Part shown: piece by piece, positions 1 to 11,399 of the stretch | Layout of the letters: each line of letters opens with the position of its first letter | Numbering within the stretch: the first letter of the stretch is position 1 | NCBI RefSeq assembly: GCF_024648825.1 | Contig: NZ_JANBBE010000004.1 | Coordinates: forward strand, 62,001-126,000 | DNA: 64,000 bases | Direction: 5' to 3' | From: Lentzea californiensis | GTDB taxonomy: Bacteria > Actinomycetota > Actinomycetes > Mycobacteriales > Pseudonocardiaceae | Translations under genes and position numbers: made by a program | The notes under the pieces: model-generated | Told to the model about the DNA's origin: nothing | The model's input: the letters and a program-made list of their open reading frames with translations, nothing else | Database searches by the model: none

Positions 1-875
1 ACGGCGGCGGCCAGCAGCGCGGCGACGATCAGCAGGTTGCCGTCCGACGGGTAGAACTGGCTGACCCGCTCCGACCCCGTGAACGCGACCACCGGCACCC
101 GCAGCAGGCTCGCCAGCAGCACCTGCACCGGGTCGACCTCGTCGTGCGAGTACGGCGTCCGGGAGGCGAACAGCATCGTGACGCCCTGCACGGCCAGAGC
201 GGCGAGGAACGCGATCGGCACCTCCCTGCGCGGCTGGAAGAGCCGTACGAGCGCGATCGGCGCCAGGACGAACACCAGCGGGCTGGACAGGGCGGCGAGG
301 ACAACGAACAACGCGACCGGCACGCGCGGGGCGTTGCGCCACAGCAACGCCCAGAAGGCGCCGAAGAGCAGGAACCAGTGCAGGTTCGTCATGTTGTTCA
401 ACGTCTCGGAGTTGCCCGCGGGCAACACGATGACCAGGGAAGACAGCGCGAACCGCATCGGCGTCGACCTCAGGTACGCCTTGGAGGCCGAGAACGTGAT
501 CAACGCGACCAGCGCCCGCAGCACAGCGGCGCACACCGCGAAGCCCGCGGCCGTCCACTCGAGCGGCAGCACCGCGACCAGTTCGGCGACCAGGCGGGGC
601 AGCGCGTGCAGGTAGCCGCCGTAGGGGTCGACCAGGTTCCGCAACGCCGGCGAGCGCACCGCGTCGACCACGAACCGGGCGCCGTCCTCGGCCCACAGGT
701 GGTCGAGCCGGGACCAGCCGGCCGGGATGAGCAGCAGGAACGCCACCGACGCGACGAACGCGGACAGCAGGCCGAGCCAAGCGAGCTCGTGCCTCGGTTC
801 GTCCGGCAGCGGCACCGCGCTGTCCGCCAGCTCACCGGGTCGTTGCGTCGTGACTGCCACCAGACGGTCCCCCAT
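1..875 (-). CDS. Polytopic membrane protein, GT-C-like (C-terminus beyond window)
   Basis: The frame reads open from an ATG at 875 (minus) to the left edge, so only about the first 291 residues are present. The protein has a first membrane segment at about residues 32-52 (LGLLSAFVASVAFLLLIPAG). A soluble stretch follows with WAEDGARFV and YGGYLHALPRL, then several hydrophobic helices. The acidic pair plus the G-Y-L-H-x-x-P-R motif after the first helix resembles polytopic GT-C or GtrII-like sugar transferases and related actinobacterial membrane proteins; that assignment is inference. The ribosome binding site is weak (a G-run about 15 bases upstream). It lies 32 bases downstream of the lipoprotein gene on the same strand, so the two may be cotranscribed. 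Confidence 0.6.
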   Translation of the reverse strand, partial: MGDRLVAVTTQRPGELADSAVPLPDEPRHELAWLGLLSAFVASVAFLLLIPAGWSRLDHLWAEDGARFVVDAVRSPALRNLVDPYGGYLHALPRLVAELVAVLPLEWTAAGFAVCAAVLRALVALITFSASKAYLRSTPMRFALSSLVIVLPAGNSETLNNMTNLHWFLLFGAFWALLWRNAPRVPVALFVVLAALSSPLVFVLAPIALVRLFQPRREVPIAFLAALAVQGVTMLFASRTPYSHDEVDPVQVLLASLLRVPVVAFTGSERVSQFYPSDGNLLIVAALLAAA

Positions 876-907
876 GTCCGATCAACCCCGGGGAAGAACG
901 TATCCGG

Positions 908-2410
908 TCAGCGCCGGAGGAGATCCGGCAGGCGCTCGTACCCGGCCCACTGGTCGGCGGACACCGGGGTGATCGTGGACGAGTTCAGCTTCGCGATCTC
1001 GGCGGACCCGACCACCCACAGCTTGCCGTCGAGCAGCAGCCCGATCTGGCCCGCCGGGTTGGTCACCGCGGGCGCGCCGGCCGGGACGGTGAACGCGAGC
1101 TTCAGCGTGTCAACGCCTTGAGGCCGGGTGCCGAGCACGCCGCGCGCGAACTTCTCGGCCACCGACCGGCGCTCGAACCGCATCACGTTGCCGCCCACGA
1201 CGACGTCGAGCGTGCGTTCCGGCGAAGGCACCGCGAACCCGTTCAGCGCCCTCACCTCGGTCGCGGTGACGCAGCCCTTGAGCCCGACCGCGTCGAGGCC
1301 GAAGTGGGAGATGTTCGTCGGTCCGGCCGGACCCTCGACGGTGCCGCGCAGCACGTCCAGCGCCACTCGTGCGCACGGGTCCTTGCCGTCCACCGGAGCG
1401 TGGCCCTCCGGCGTGCGCACCAGGCCGGGGCCTTCCTTCCAGGCACCGGGGATCAGCACGGCCTCGAACGGGTGGCGGGTGAAGTCCCTGTTCCAGAACG
1501 TGATGGTGGTGCCCTCGTCGGTCTCGTGGGCGATGGCGAACGACGACGCCGCCTCGATCCACATCCAGTCCGCGCTGAACGCCTCGACCACCGAGCGGGT
1601 GCGCGGGCCGTTGTTCGACGTCACCGGCTTGAAACCCTGCGTGCCGAGTGCCTCGACGCCCTTGGTGAACGTCGGGTCCTTCGAACGCAGCACGTACTGG
1701 CCGGCGCCGTTCTGGTGCGAGGCGAGGCCGGTGGTGTCGGTGAACATCAGGTACACCCAGCCGTCGACGTAGATCGCCGACTGCTGGCCCGCGCCGTAGG
1801 TGTTCTCGCGGATGTTGTCGCCGGCGGGGGCGACGATCGACTGGCCGCCCGCCTCGCGCTTCCAGGTGATGCCGTCCCTGCTGGACGCGACGCCGACCGA
1901 GCTGCCGTTCGCGTGGTTGTCCCGCGCCGCGCCCGTGTAATACATGTAGTAGAGGCTGCCGACCTTGATCAGCGACGGGTCGCAGGTGTGCATCGCGTCG
2001 AAGCTGCCGCCGCTGCCGGAGAAGACCGGGACCGCCGTCGAGAACGGGCCACCGGCGGCCGGGCCCTCGCTGTAGAGGATGTCGTCGCCGCCGGGCGGTG
2101 CCGCGCTCAGCTGGCTGCACCACCACGCGCGCACCTTGCCGTTGTCGACCATCACGGCGGGGGCGTAGTTGTACGGCGCGTCCCCGGCCCCGGCGATGAC
2201 CGTGCCGCCGCTCTGGCGGCCGTTCTCGACGCTGAGCTTGATCTTGTCCCTGGGAGGCGCCGCCGGGGGCGCCTTCTTCGTTGACGTGGCCTTCTGCTGG
2301 TCGAGCGGTGCTCCGACCGGGTCGCCGACCGCCGCGTTGGTGCACGCCGTGACCGCACTGACCAGCGCGAGCGCAGCGAGTGACGCGAGAGGTCGACGAC
2401 TCAGGGACAC
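908..2410 (-). CDS. Lipoprotein with GH43/beta-fructosidase-like five-bladed propeller
   Basis: About 500 residues from a GTG at 2410, chosen because a lipoprotein signal follows directly (RR, hydrophobic helix, lipobox V-T-A-C at about residue 23) and a G-run lies just upstream; the open frame itself extends further. After a Pro/Lys-rich linker the body shows repeated blade-like segments: VDNGKVRAWWCSQL, DPSLIKVGSLYYMYYTGA, SSRDGITW and YVDGWVYLMFTD. These are typical of the five-bladed beta-propeller in glycoside hydrolase families 43/62/117 and related sugar-binding proteins. It is probably anchored on the outer face of the membrane and acts on or binds a polysaccharide. The substrate cannot be read from the sequence, and the catalytic acids were not assigned with certainty. 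Confidence 0.65.
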   Translation of the reverse strand: MSLSRRPLASLAALALVSAVTACTNAAVGDPVGAPLDQQKATSTKKAPPAAPPRDKIKLSVENGRQSGGTVIAGAGDAPYNYAPAVMVDNGKVRAWWCSQLSAAPPGGDDILYSEGPAAGGPFSTAVPVFSGSGGSFDAMHTCDPSLIKVGSLYYMYYTGAARDNHANGSSVGVASSRDGITWKREAGGQSIVAPAGDNIRENTYGAGQQSAIYVDGWVYLMFTDTTGLASHQNGAGQYVLRSKDPTFTKGVEALGTQGFKPVTSNNGPRTRSVVEAFSADWMWIEAASSFAIAHETDEGTTITFWNRDFTRHPFEAVLIPGAWKEGPGLVRTPEGHAPVDGKDPCARVALDVLRGTVEGPAGPTNISHFGLDAVGLKGCVTATEVRALNGFAVPSPERTLDVVVGGNVMRFERRSVAEKFARGVLGTRPQGVDTLKLAFTVPAGAPAVTNPAGQIGLLLDGKLWVVGSAEIAKLNSSTITPVSADQWAGYERLPDLLRR

Positions 2411-2797
2411 CCCCCCATCATAGTGATCAAGTCCTCCGTCCGGGTGAAGTCCGGCGCCTGGGCGCCCTCGGCGGCGTGAACCCGCTGACCAGGAGCACGG
2501 ATTCGCGTTCGAAGGCACCAGCGCGGGCGCACCCGAGCCGGCGAGCCGCTGCGGCCTGAAGGAGGGCGGCGGGACCAGGTTTCCGGGGCCTGCGCGACCG
2601 GCGGGCCTGGGCGGCGGTGGTGGCGCTGAGCAGGACGAACCGCGGGGCGGCGTGAGGTCGTCGAGCTTGTCGCCGGCTCTGTGGAACCCGGCGATCGCCT
2701 CGGAGCTGGTGAGCGTGCTCCGCACGCCTGTGATGGTGAGCACACCTGGGTCGTCGTCGGTTCGGCGTCTTCGGCCTGGAGTGGGTGCCCGGTCGTG
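2411..2797 (-). other. Intergenic stretch with possible decayed reading frame
   Basis: No intact gene is supported in these 387 bases. On the minus strand a frame opening at 2743 begins with a protein-like segment (MLTITGVRSTLTSSEAIAGF), then turns into low-complexity Pro/Arg. Another minus-strand frame further on contains the protein-like ESVLLVSGFTPPR. This could be a short frameshifted remnant, or simply the non-coding leader of the lipoprotein gene. No clear promoter or terminator was recognised. Confidence 0.2.
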
Positions 2798-3586
2798 TCA
2801 GCCGGCCGGTGGGTGTTCGCGGACCGCGCAGCGGCGGCGGAACCAGGCGAGGAACCTCGCCGGGTCGCCGTGCTGACGGATCGCGGACACCGCGCCGGTC
2901 AGCGGGAACATCGCGGCGTGCGTGCGGGCCCGTTCGTACAGCTCCGGCCTGACCCGTTCGACCAGGGGCCAGCCGTAGCTCGCGAACGCGGCCGCGTCGA
3001 GGGCGGGATCGCCCGCGCAGGCGAAGTCCCAGTCGATGATCCCGCTGACCTTTCCCTTGTGCCAGCGCAGGTTCACCGGTGCCAGGTCGCCGTGCACGAA
3101 GCCTCTTGCCGGTGGCAGGTCCGCGAAGCGTCGCAGGACTTCCGCGGCCTGGGCGCGTTCGTCGGCGTCGAGCAGCGGGAACACCAGCTCCGTGATCGTC
3201 TCCGCCGCGTGCCGGCCGCCCGCGTGGTGCAGCGGTTCGTCGAGCAGGGCAACGAGCTCTTCGTCCGGTTCGACTGCCGCGAGGGCGTCGAGCACCTCGC
3301 GGACCGCGTCGTCGCGCACCGTTCGCGCCCGCTTGCCGGGCAGGTACGAGATGACGACGTGGGCCTGGCCCAGCGGCAGGTCCAGCCGGTCCTCGACGAC
3401 CTCCGGCACGGCGAACGGCAGGCCGAGCCGCGTGATCCGCCTGAGCGCTTGCACGCGGCGCCGTGCGTCGGGCAGGTCCTGGCGGGGGAACCGCGCGACC
3501 CACTTCCCCTGCACCACCACGGCATCGTTGAACGTGCCGCGCTCGAGCTTCGCGCCCGGCGTCGCGAGCAGCTCCTCGACGGTCAT
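2798..3586 (-). CDS. Aminoglycoside/choline phosphotransferase-family kinase
   Basis: 262 residues. The start ATG at 3586 overlaps the stop of the upstream response regulator (TGATG), which decides the start. Kinase-fold landmarks are clear: the Brenner motif HGDLAPVNLRW (catalytic Asp, metal-binding Asn), then IIDWDFACAGDPALD (metal-binding Asp). An N-terminal lobe carries VVVQGKWVARFPR, where the ATP-binding position is Arg/Lys-rich. APH-family proteins phosphorylate small hydroxylated molecules (aminoglycosides, macrolides, homoserine, choline, fructosamine); the substrate here is unknown. Translational coupling to a two-component system suggests it is induced with, or belongs to, that signal response, perhaps drug tolerance. 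That link is inference. Confidence 0.75.
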   Translation of the reverse strand: MTVEELLATPGAKLERGTFNDAVVVQGKWVARFPRQDLPDARRRVQALRRITRLGLPFAVPEVVEDRLDLPLGQAHVVISYLPGKRARTVRDDAVREVLDALAAVEPDEELVALLDEPLHHAGGRHAAETITELVFPLLDADERAQAAEVLRRFADLPPARGFVHGDLAPVNLRWHKGKVSGIIDWDFACAGDPALDAAAFASYGWPLVERVRPELYERARTHAAMFPLTGAVSAIRQHGDPARFLAWFRRRCAVREHPPAG

Positions 3587-4230
3587 CAGCTGCCCAAGTA
3601 ACGGACGACGGCCATCACCCGGCGGCTCAGGCCGGACGAGCCGGAGAGACCGAGCTTGTCGAAGATCGCGTTGATGTGCTTCTCCGCGGCGCTCTGCGAG
3701 ATGTGCAGCTGTGCGGAGATGCGCGCGTTGGTGAGACCTTGGGCCATCAGTTCGAGGACCTCTTTCTCCCTCGCCGTCAGCGTTTCGAGCGGGTCGACGT
3801 GCGTCGTCCTGGTCAGCAGCCTGCGCACGACCTCCGGGTCGAACGCCGCGCCGCCCGCCGCGACCCTGTCCAGTGCCTCCAGGAACTCGTCGACCTGCGC
3901 CACCCGATCTTTGAGCAGGTAGCCGACCTTGCCACCGGTGCTGGTGATGAGCTCGGTGGCGTAGCGGTTCTCGACGTACTGCGAGAGCACGAGCACGCTG
4001 ACCTCCGGCCACCGCTCCCGGATCTCCAGTGCGGCGCGCATGCCGTCGTCCTTGTGGTCCGGTGGCATCCGGACGTCCGTCACCACTATGTCCGGCCGGT
4101 GTTCCTCGGTGGCCTTCAGCAACTCCGGCGCGGTGCCGACGGCGGCCACGACGTCGTGCCCCTCCTCGGCGAGCAACCGGATCAGGCCCTCGCGCAGCAG
4201 CGTCGAGTCCTCGGCCAGGATCACCCGCAC
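3586..4230 (-). CDS. NarL/LuxR-family response regulator
   Basis: 214 residues. The receiver domain (about 1-125) has the acidic pair E7-D8, the phospho-acceptor D52 in VVTDVRMPP, and the conserved Lys in GYLLKDRV. A LuxR-type helix-turn-helix at about 145-210 contains LTAREKEVLELMAQGLTNARI and AEKHINAIFDKL. It overlaps the kinase gene upstream by 10 bases and the phosphotransferase downstream by 1 base, so all three form one operon. It is the cognate regulator of the adjacent kinase by position. Its targets are unknown; the palindrome upstream of the kinase is a candidate. Confidence 0.9.
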   Translation of the reverse strand: MRVILAEDSTLLREGLIRLLAEEGHDVVAAVGTAPELLKATEEHRPDIVVTDVRMPPDHKDDGMRAALEIRERWPEVSVLVLSQYVENRYATELITSTGGKVGYLLKDRVAQVDEFLEALDRVAAGGAAFDPEVVRRLLTRTTHVDPLETLTAREKEVLELMAQGLTNARISAQLHISQSAAEKHINAIFDKLGLSGSSGLSRRVMAVVRYLGS

Positions 4231-5384
4231 GGCACCCTCGCGTAGATCGTGGTGGGACCGCCGGGCGGACTGGTCACCTCGAAGTCCCCGTCCACCGCCT
4301 TGACCCTCCTCGCCAGCCCGGACAGCCCGGTGCCGGTGGGGTCGGCGCCACCGACGCCGTCGTCCCGCACCACGACCGCGATGCCGCCCTCGCCGTCCGG
4401 CCGCAGGTGGATCTCGACCAGCGACGGGTCCGCGTGCTTGGCCGCGTTGGTGACGGCCTCGGACGTGACGAAGTAGATCACCGTCTCCAGCGCGGTGCCG
4501 GGCGACGACCCGAGCCCGTTGCTGATCTCGACGCGCACGCTCGACCGTTCCGCCAGCACCTCGAGCGCCGCGTCCAGCCCCGCGTCGTCGAGCACGGCCG
4601 GGTAGACGCGCGTCGCGACCTCGCGCAACTCGTCGATGGCCTCGCCCGCCGTGTCGTGCGCCTGCCGCAACAACTCCTGCAACTGCTCCTCACCCCTGGC
4701 CCGCTTCGCCCGGCCGATCAGCATGCCGAGCGCCACGAGCCGCTGCTGGACTCCGTCGTGCAGGTCGCGCTCGATGCGCCGCCGTTCGTCGTCGATCGCC
4801 TCGATCACCTCGGCCCGCGTGCTCGTCAGTTCCGCGACCCGCTCGCGCAGCAACGTCTGCTGGCTGGTCCCGAGCATCTCGGTGGCGAGCCACCGGTCCA
4901 GCACCGCCACGCCGACCACGCCGGCCGTCGTCACGAAGATGACCAGCGCACCGGGGATCGCCACCAGTGCGAGCAGCCCGAGCGTGACCCGGTCCGCGTC
5001 CTCGATCAGCGCCCAGTCGCCGTCGAACAGCCACGCCGTCACCATCGAGATGCCGATGACGTACCAGGACGCCAGCATCCAGATCACGCCGGCGCCGAGC
5101 GCGCCGACCAGCCACCGCACCGCGAGGTAACGACGGCACCCCTGCCGTGTCAGCGGGTTCGTGTGCACGGCCCGGTCGAACCGCGTGATCCGGCCGAGCT
5201 CGTACTCGGTCAGCCCGACCACGCCCGCACCGGCGGCCGCCGCGGCGAGACCGGCCACTCCCGTCAGCGAACCGATCGTGAGACCCACGAGCATCCGGAA
5301 CCAGCCACGCACCAACGAACCCGCGCCGAGCCGCTCCACCTGATGCACGTTCGCCACCGTACTGACCCGCCCAGCGCCCGGCAT
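4221..5384 (-). CDS. Membrane sensor histidine kinase (HisKA_3/NarX type)
   Basis: 387 residues from ATG 5384. A GTG at 5357 (residue 10) has a better G-rich ribosome site (GGGCGGG) and would leave the upstream palindrome entirely non-coding, so it may be the true start. A sensor part with three or four hydrophobic stretches (about 31-58, 92-120, 133-162) precedes the dimerisation/phosphoacceptor segment (RRRIERDLHDGVQQRLVALG, His in HDG). A C-terminal ATPase domain follows with N-box EAVTNAAKHA, DDGVGG and GTGLSGL. It phosphorylates the overlapping response regulator. The signal is unknown; there is little extracytoplasmic sequence, so sensing within the membrane is likely. Confidence 0.88.
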   Translation of the reverse strand: MPGAGRVSTVANVHQVERLGAGSLVRGWFRMLVGLTIGSLTGVAGLAAAAAGAGVVGLTEYELGRITRFDRAVHTNPLTRQGCRRYLAVRWLVGALGAGVIWMLASWYVIGISMVTAWLFDGDWALIEDADRVTLGLLALVAIPGALVIFVTTAGVVGVAVLDRWLATEMLGTSQQTLLRERVAELTSTRAEVIEAIDDERRRIERDLHDGVQQRLVALGMLIGRAKRARGEEQLQELLRQAHDTAGEAIDELREVATRVYPAVLDDAGLDAALEVLAERSSVRVEISNGLGSSPGTALETVIYFVTSEAVTNAAKHADPSLVEIHLRPDGEGGIAVVVRDDGVGGADPTGTGLSGLARRVKAVDGDFEVTSPPGGPTTIYARVPCG

Positions 5385-5415
5385 TGCGGTTTACCGCAGT
5401 ATCGCCCTGCGGTTT
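5385..5415. promoter_or_regulatory. Palindrome TGCGGT-TT-ACCGCA plus a third half-site
   Basis: TGCGGTTTACCGCA at 5385-5398 is a perfect 6-bp inverted repeat with a 2-base centre. The half-site TGCGGTTT recurs at 5408-5415. It lies in the 127-base region between the divergent kinase operon and the DedA gene, directly before the annotated kinase start. A binding site for the neighbouring response regulator is plausible, because NarL-type proteins often bind such short inverted repeats, but this is not shown. Confidence 0.4.
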
Positions 5416-5511
5416 CCCCCACGGTTCCCGACGGACAACCTCATGGTCCCGCCCACTCCCCGTTCCTAACGTTGACCCCGACCGATCCACCGTCACCTGA
5501 GGGGAAAACCG

Positions 5512-6153
5512 ATGCTGGCTGAATGGGCCGTCTCGCTGATGGAATCACTGGGAGGCGTGGGCGCGGCCGTGGTGGTGGGCCTGGACAACCTGTTCCCGCC
5601 CATCCCGAGCGAGCTGGTGCTGCCCCTGGCCGGCTTCTCCGCGAGCAAGGGCGTGTTCAGCCTGCCCGCGGCCCTGTTCTGGACCACCGTGGGCTCGGTG
5701 GCGGGAGCCGTCATCGTCTACTTCGCGGGAATGCTCCTGGGCCGCACCAGAACCCGCGCCCTGGTGGCCCGAATCCCATTGGTCCGCGTGACCGACTTCG
5801 ACAGGACAGAAGCCTGGTTCACCCGCCATGGGACGAAAGCCGTCTTCTTCGGCCGGATGGTGCCGCTGTTCCGCAGTTTCATCTCCCTGCCCGCGGGAGT
5901 GGAACGCATGAACTTCCCGAAGTTCCTCGTGCTCACCACACTGGGCAGCCTGATCTGGAACACCATCTTCGTGGGCGCCGGCTACCTGCTGGGCGAGAAC
6001 TGGCACCGCGTGGAGTCCTACGCAGGCGTCTTCCAGAAGCTGGTGCTGCTCGCCGTGGCGGCGGCCGTCGTGCTGTTCGTCGTCACCCGCCTGCGCCAGC
6101 GCTCGAAGGGCGACCCCGAGGCGACGCAGGTGTTACCGCGCGTCAAGCGATGA
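5512..6153 (+). CDS. DedA/SNARE-associated family membrane protein
   Basis: 213 residues, ATG at 5512 with a good ribosome site (GAGGGGAAAACCG). The family signature is visible: an N-terminal re-entrant region with NLFPPIPSELVLPLAGF, then GRMVPLFRSFISLPAGVERM, the conserved F/GR-x-x-P-x-x-R-x(6)-P/G-A-G motif. Several hydrophobic helices and a basic C-terminal tail follow. DedA proteins sit in the cytoplasmic membrane; family members act as lipid (undecaprenyl phosphate or phospholipid) transporters or flippases and affect envelope homeostasis. It is divergent from a sensor kinase operon and may share its control. Confidence 0.9.
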   Translation: MLAEWAVSLMESLGGVGAAVVVGLDNLFPPIPSELVLPLAGFSASKGVFSLPAALFWTTVGSVAGAVIVYFAGMLLGRTRTRALVARIPLVRVTDFDRTEAWFTRHGTKAVFFGRMVPLFRSFISLPAGVERMNFPKFLVLTTLGSLIWNTIFVGAGYLLGENWHRVESYAGVFQKLVLLAVAAAVVLFVVTRLRQRSKGDPEATQVLPRVKR

Positions 6154-6253
6154 CGTTGCCGCACAACGCAATCCGTCCTGTCGGCATCGTCCCGAGCGGA
6201 CGGTCGACCGGATGTGCTTCGCGCCTTCATGCTGTTGACCTCGCGGACACGAA

Positions 6254-6285
6254 GGTGCCCCAGGCCGGGAGTGGCCTGGGGCACC
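6254..6285. terminator. Strong hairpin between dedA-like gene and katG (bidirectional)
   Basis: A perfect 13-bp stem (GGTGCCCCAGGCC at 6254-6266 with GGCCTGGGGCACC at 6273-6285) and a 6-base loop lie 14 bases past the katG stop and 100 bases past the DedA stop. There is no long T-run, as is common for actinobacterial terminators. It probably serves both convergent transcripts. Confidence 0.8.
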
Positions 6286-6299
6286 TGGGTCGAGCTGGA

Positions 6300-9022
<2,723 letters not shown>

Positions 9023-9052
9023 TTAATGAATGATGCAACTCACCCGAAGCGG

Positions 9053-10447
9053 TCATCTCCGCAGGGTGGACAGGGCGTCGGCCAGCCGCCGGACGCCCTC
9101 GGCGAGCACGTGCTCGGGTGCTCCGCCATAGGTCAAACGGAGAAAACCGCCCGGTGGTTCAGCGGCGAACCACGGCCGGCCGGGGAACACCACGACGTCA
9201 CGCGCGGCGGCGGCCGTCGTGAGCTCCAGGTCGTCGACGTCGTGGGGGAGCTGTGCCCACAGGTGCAGCCCGCCGGACGACCTGGCGATCTCGAGCTCGG
9301 GCAGGTGCTCGGCGAGTGCGCGTCTCAGAGCGTCACGCCTGGACCTCAAGGACTGCTGGAGCGTGCGCAGGTGCCGGCGCCAGGCAGGGGAAGTCACGAA
9401 GTCGATCGCCGCCTCCTGCAACGGCCCAGCGACGTACAGGTCCTGCCGCGACCGGGTGTTCTTCAGCCGGGTGCCCGCCGGGCCGCGGGCTCCGATGGCG
9501 GCGACGCGCAGACCGGGCGCGGCGACCTTGGTGAGCGACCGGACGTAGACGACGTGGCCGTCGGTGTCCTGCGAGACCAGCGTCGGCGGTGCGGTGCCGT
9601 CGATGGTGAACCCGCGCGCCCAGTCGTCCTCGACCAGGAACGCGCCCACGCCGCGGACGATCCGCATGACCTCGGCCCGCCGCTCGTCGGACAGCACGGC
9701 GCCGTGCGGGTTCGCGTGCAGCGGCTGGCAGTAGAAGACCTTCGCGCCGGTGCGTTCGAAGGCGGCCTGAAGCAGGTCCGGCCGCACGCCGTCCTGGTCC
9801 GCCGGCACCGGGACGACCTTGAGCCCGGCATCGCGCGCCGCCGCGATCGCGCCGAGGTAGGTGGGGGACTCGACCAGCACGGCGTCACCGCGCTCGCCGA
9901 GCCCGCGGAACACCGTCGCGAGTGCCTCCTGGGCGCCCGCGCACACCGTGATGTCGCCTGCCCTGAGCTCGCCGCCGGCCTCCTTCGCGAACCACGCGCG
10001 CAGTTCCTCCTTGCCCTCCACCGGGACGCGTCCCCACGAGGCGGGACGGCGTGCGGCGCGGCTGAGCGCGGCGCCGAGCGCGTCGGTGGGCTGCAGGCCG
10101 GGATCGAGGTAGCCGCTGGTCAGCGGGATGACCTCGGGCTTCGGCACCGCGACGAGGTTCGCCACCAGGTCCTCGCCGGGCCTGCCCTCGCCGAGCGCGA
10201 CGGCCTGCCACGACAGGTCGTGGCTCGCCGCCGCGGTCCGCGGGGCGACGAAGCTGCCGCGGCCGGGGCGCACCTCGACCAGCCCTTCGGCGGCCACGCG
10301 CTGGATCGCCTGCTGGACCGTCGCGGGCGAAGCCCGGTGCCGCGCCATCAGCTCGCGCACCGAGGGCATGCGGTCGCCGGGGCGACCGGAGAGTGCCGCT
10401 GCTCTCAGGTGCTCGATAACGCGGACGGCTGCGTTATCCTCATTCAT
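9053..10447 (-). CDS. MocR-family GntR/aminotransferase transcription regulator
   Basis: 464 residues from ATG 10447. An N-terminal GntR winged helix (about 5-75; GDRMPSVRELMARHRASPATVQQAIQ) is fused to a fold-type I aminotransferase-like domain. The PLP Lys is in RSLTKVAAPGLR, and the domain also shows NPHGAVLS and EDDWARGF. MocR regulators sense PLP or amino-acid-like ligands and usually control a divergent gene. Here the divergent gene is a DMT exporter whose ATG overlaps this start codon on the other strand. The N-terminal coding bases carry CGTTATC repeats, candidate operator sites. Pyridoxine control (PdxR type) is possible, but no pdxST genes are nearby, so amino-acid or toxic-metabolite export is a better guess. 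Confidence 0.88.
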   Translation of the reverse strand: MNEDNAAVRVIEHLRAAALSGRPGDRMPSVRELMARHRASPATVQQAIQRVAAEGLVEVRPGRGSFVAPRTAAASHDLSWQAVALGEGRPGEDLVANLVAVPKPEVIPLTSGYLDPGLQPTDALGAALSRAARRPASWGRVPVEGKEELRAWFAKEAGGELRAGDITVCAGAQEALATVFRGLGERGDAVLVESPTYLGAIAAARDAGLKVVPVPADQDGVRPDLLQAAFERTGAKVFYCQPLHANPHGAVLSDERRAEVMRIVRGVGAFLVEDDWARGFTIDGTAPPTLVSQDTDGHVVYVRSLTKVAAPGLRVAAIGARGPAGTRLKNTRSRQDLYVAGPLQEAAIDFVTSPAWRRHLRTLQQSLRSRRDALRRALAEHLPELEIARSSGGLHLWAQLPHDVDDLELTTAAAARDVVVFPGRPWFAAEPPGGFLRLTYGGAPEHVLAEGVRRLADALSTLRR

Positions 10448-10469
10448 GAGAGCCAAGAGTAACGTTATC
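10415..10469. promoter_or_regulatory. Three CGTTATC repeats between mocR and DMT exporter starts
   Basis: GATAACG at 10415-10421 and CGTTATC at 10432-10438 form a 7-bp inverted repeat with a 10-base spacer; CGTTATC occurs again at 10463-10469. They straddle the overlapping divergent start codons (10445-10448). Multiple copies of one half-site at unequal spacing are typical of MocR operators. Binding is not demonstrated. Confidence 0.4.
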
Positions 10470-11360
10470 GTGCCAGCGGGGGTAACACTCGGTGCGCTCG
10501 GCGTCCTGGGTTTCAGCTTCTCGCTGCCGGCGACCCGCCTGGCAGTGGCGGGACTGGACGCGTGGTTCGTCGCGTTCGGCCGCGCTTCCGTCGCAGGGCT
10601 CCTGGCGATCGCCTACCTCGCGTTGTCGCGAGCGCCTCTGCCCTCGGTAACGCAGGTCTGCCGACTGCTCATCGTCGCCCTCGGCATCGTGGTCGGTTTC
10701 CCGCTCCTCACGTCCCTGGCCCTCACCACGCAGACCTCGGCCCACGGCGCCGTCGTGATCGCGGTGCTGCCCATGTCCACGGCGATCTGGGCGGTCCTGC
10801 GCGCCTCCGAATGCCCACCCCTCAGGTTCTGGCTGGCCAGCGGCGCCGGTCTGCTCGCGGTGCTGGCGTTCGTGGCCACCGGCGGCGGCTTCTCCGGCTC
10901 GCTGAGCCTGGCCGACGGCTACCTGTTGGTCGCCGTGGTGCTGTGCGGCCTGGGCTACGCCGAGGGAGGCGCGCTCTCCCGGGAGCTGGGCGGCGCCAGG
11001 ACCGTCTGCTGGGCGCTGGTCGTCTCGCTCCCGGTGACCATCCCGATCTCCTTGTACACAGCCGATTTCTCGCGTGCCGACAGCGTCGTGTGGCTCAGTT
11101 TCGCTTATGTGTCACTGATATCGATGTTCCTGGGCTTCTTCGCCTGGTACGCGGGCCTGGCCGCGGGCGGCGTGGCCAAGATCGGCCAGATCCAGCTGGC
11201 CCAGCCGGTGCTGACGCTCATGTGGTCGGCACTCGTCCTGGGCGAACCGGTCGGCTGGCCGGCCCTCGCCACCGCGGCCGTCGTGCTCGTCTGCGTCGTG
11301 CTGACCCAACGAAGCCGTGTCCCGTCAACGGCGACCATGACCGCCCAACCGGTGCGCTGA
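10446..11360 (+). CDS. EamA/DMT-superfamily exporter
   Basis: 304 residues from ATG 10446; later in-frame starts are possible because the first helix only begins at about residue 12. The protein is almost entirely hydrophobic with about ten helices in two repeats, the EamA pattern (for example LGVLGFSFSLPATRLAV in repeat 1, and AGGVAKIGQIQLAQPVLTL before the last helices). It should export a metabolite or amino-acid-like compound across the cytoplasmic membrane. A divergent MocR regulator with overlapping start is the usual control partner of such transporters. Confidence 0.85.
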   Translation: MRAKSNVIVPAGVTLGALGVLGFSFSLPATRLAVAGLDAWFVAFGRASVAGLLAIAYLALSRAPLPSVTQVCRLLIVALGIVVGFPLLTSLALTTQTSAHGAVVIAVLPMSTAIWAVLRASECPPLRFWLASGAGLLAVLAFVATGGGFSGSLSLADGYLLVAVVLCGLGYAEGGALSRELGGARTVCWALVVSLPVTIPISLYTADFSRADSVVWLSFAYVSLISMFLGFFAWYAGLAAGGVAKIGQIQLAQPVLTLMWSALVLGEPVGWPALATAAVVLVCVVLTQRSRVPSTATMTAQPVR

Positions 11361-11399
11361 CCGTCCGGAATTGTCAGACCCCCCTGCCATGCTCGGGTC

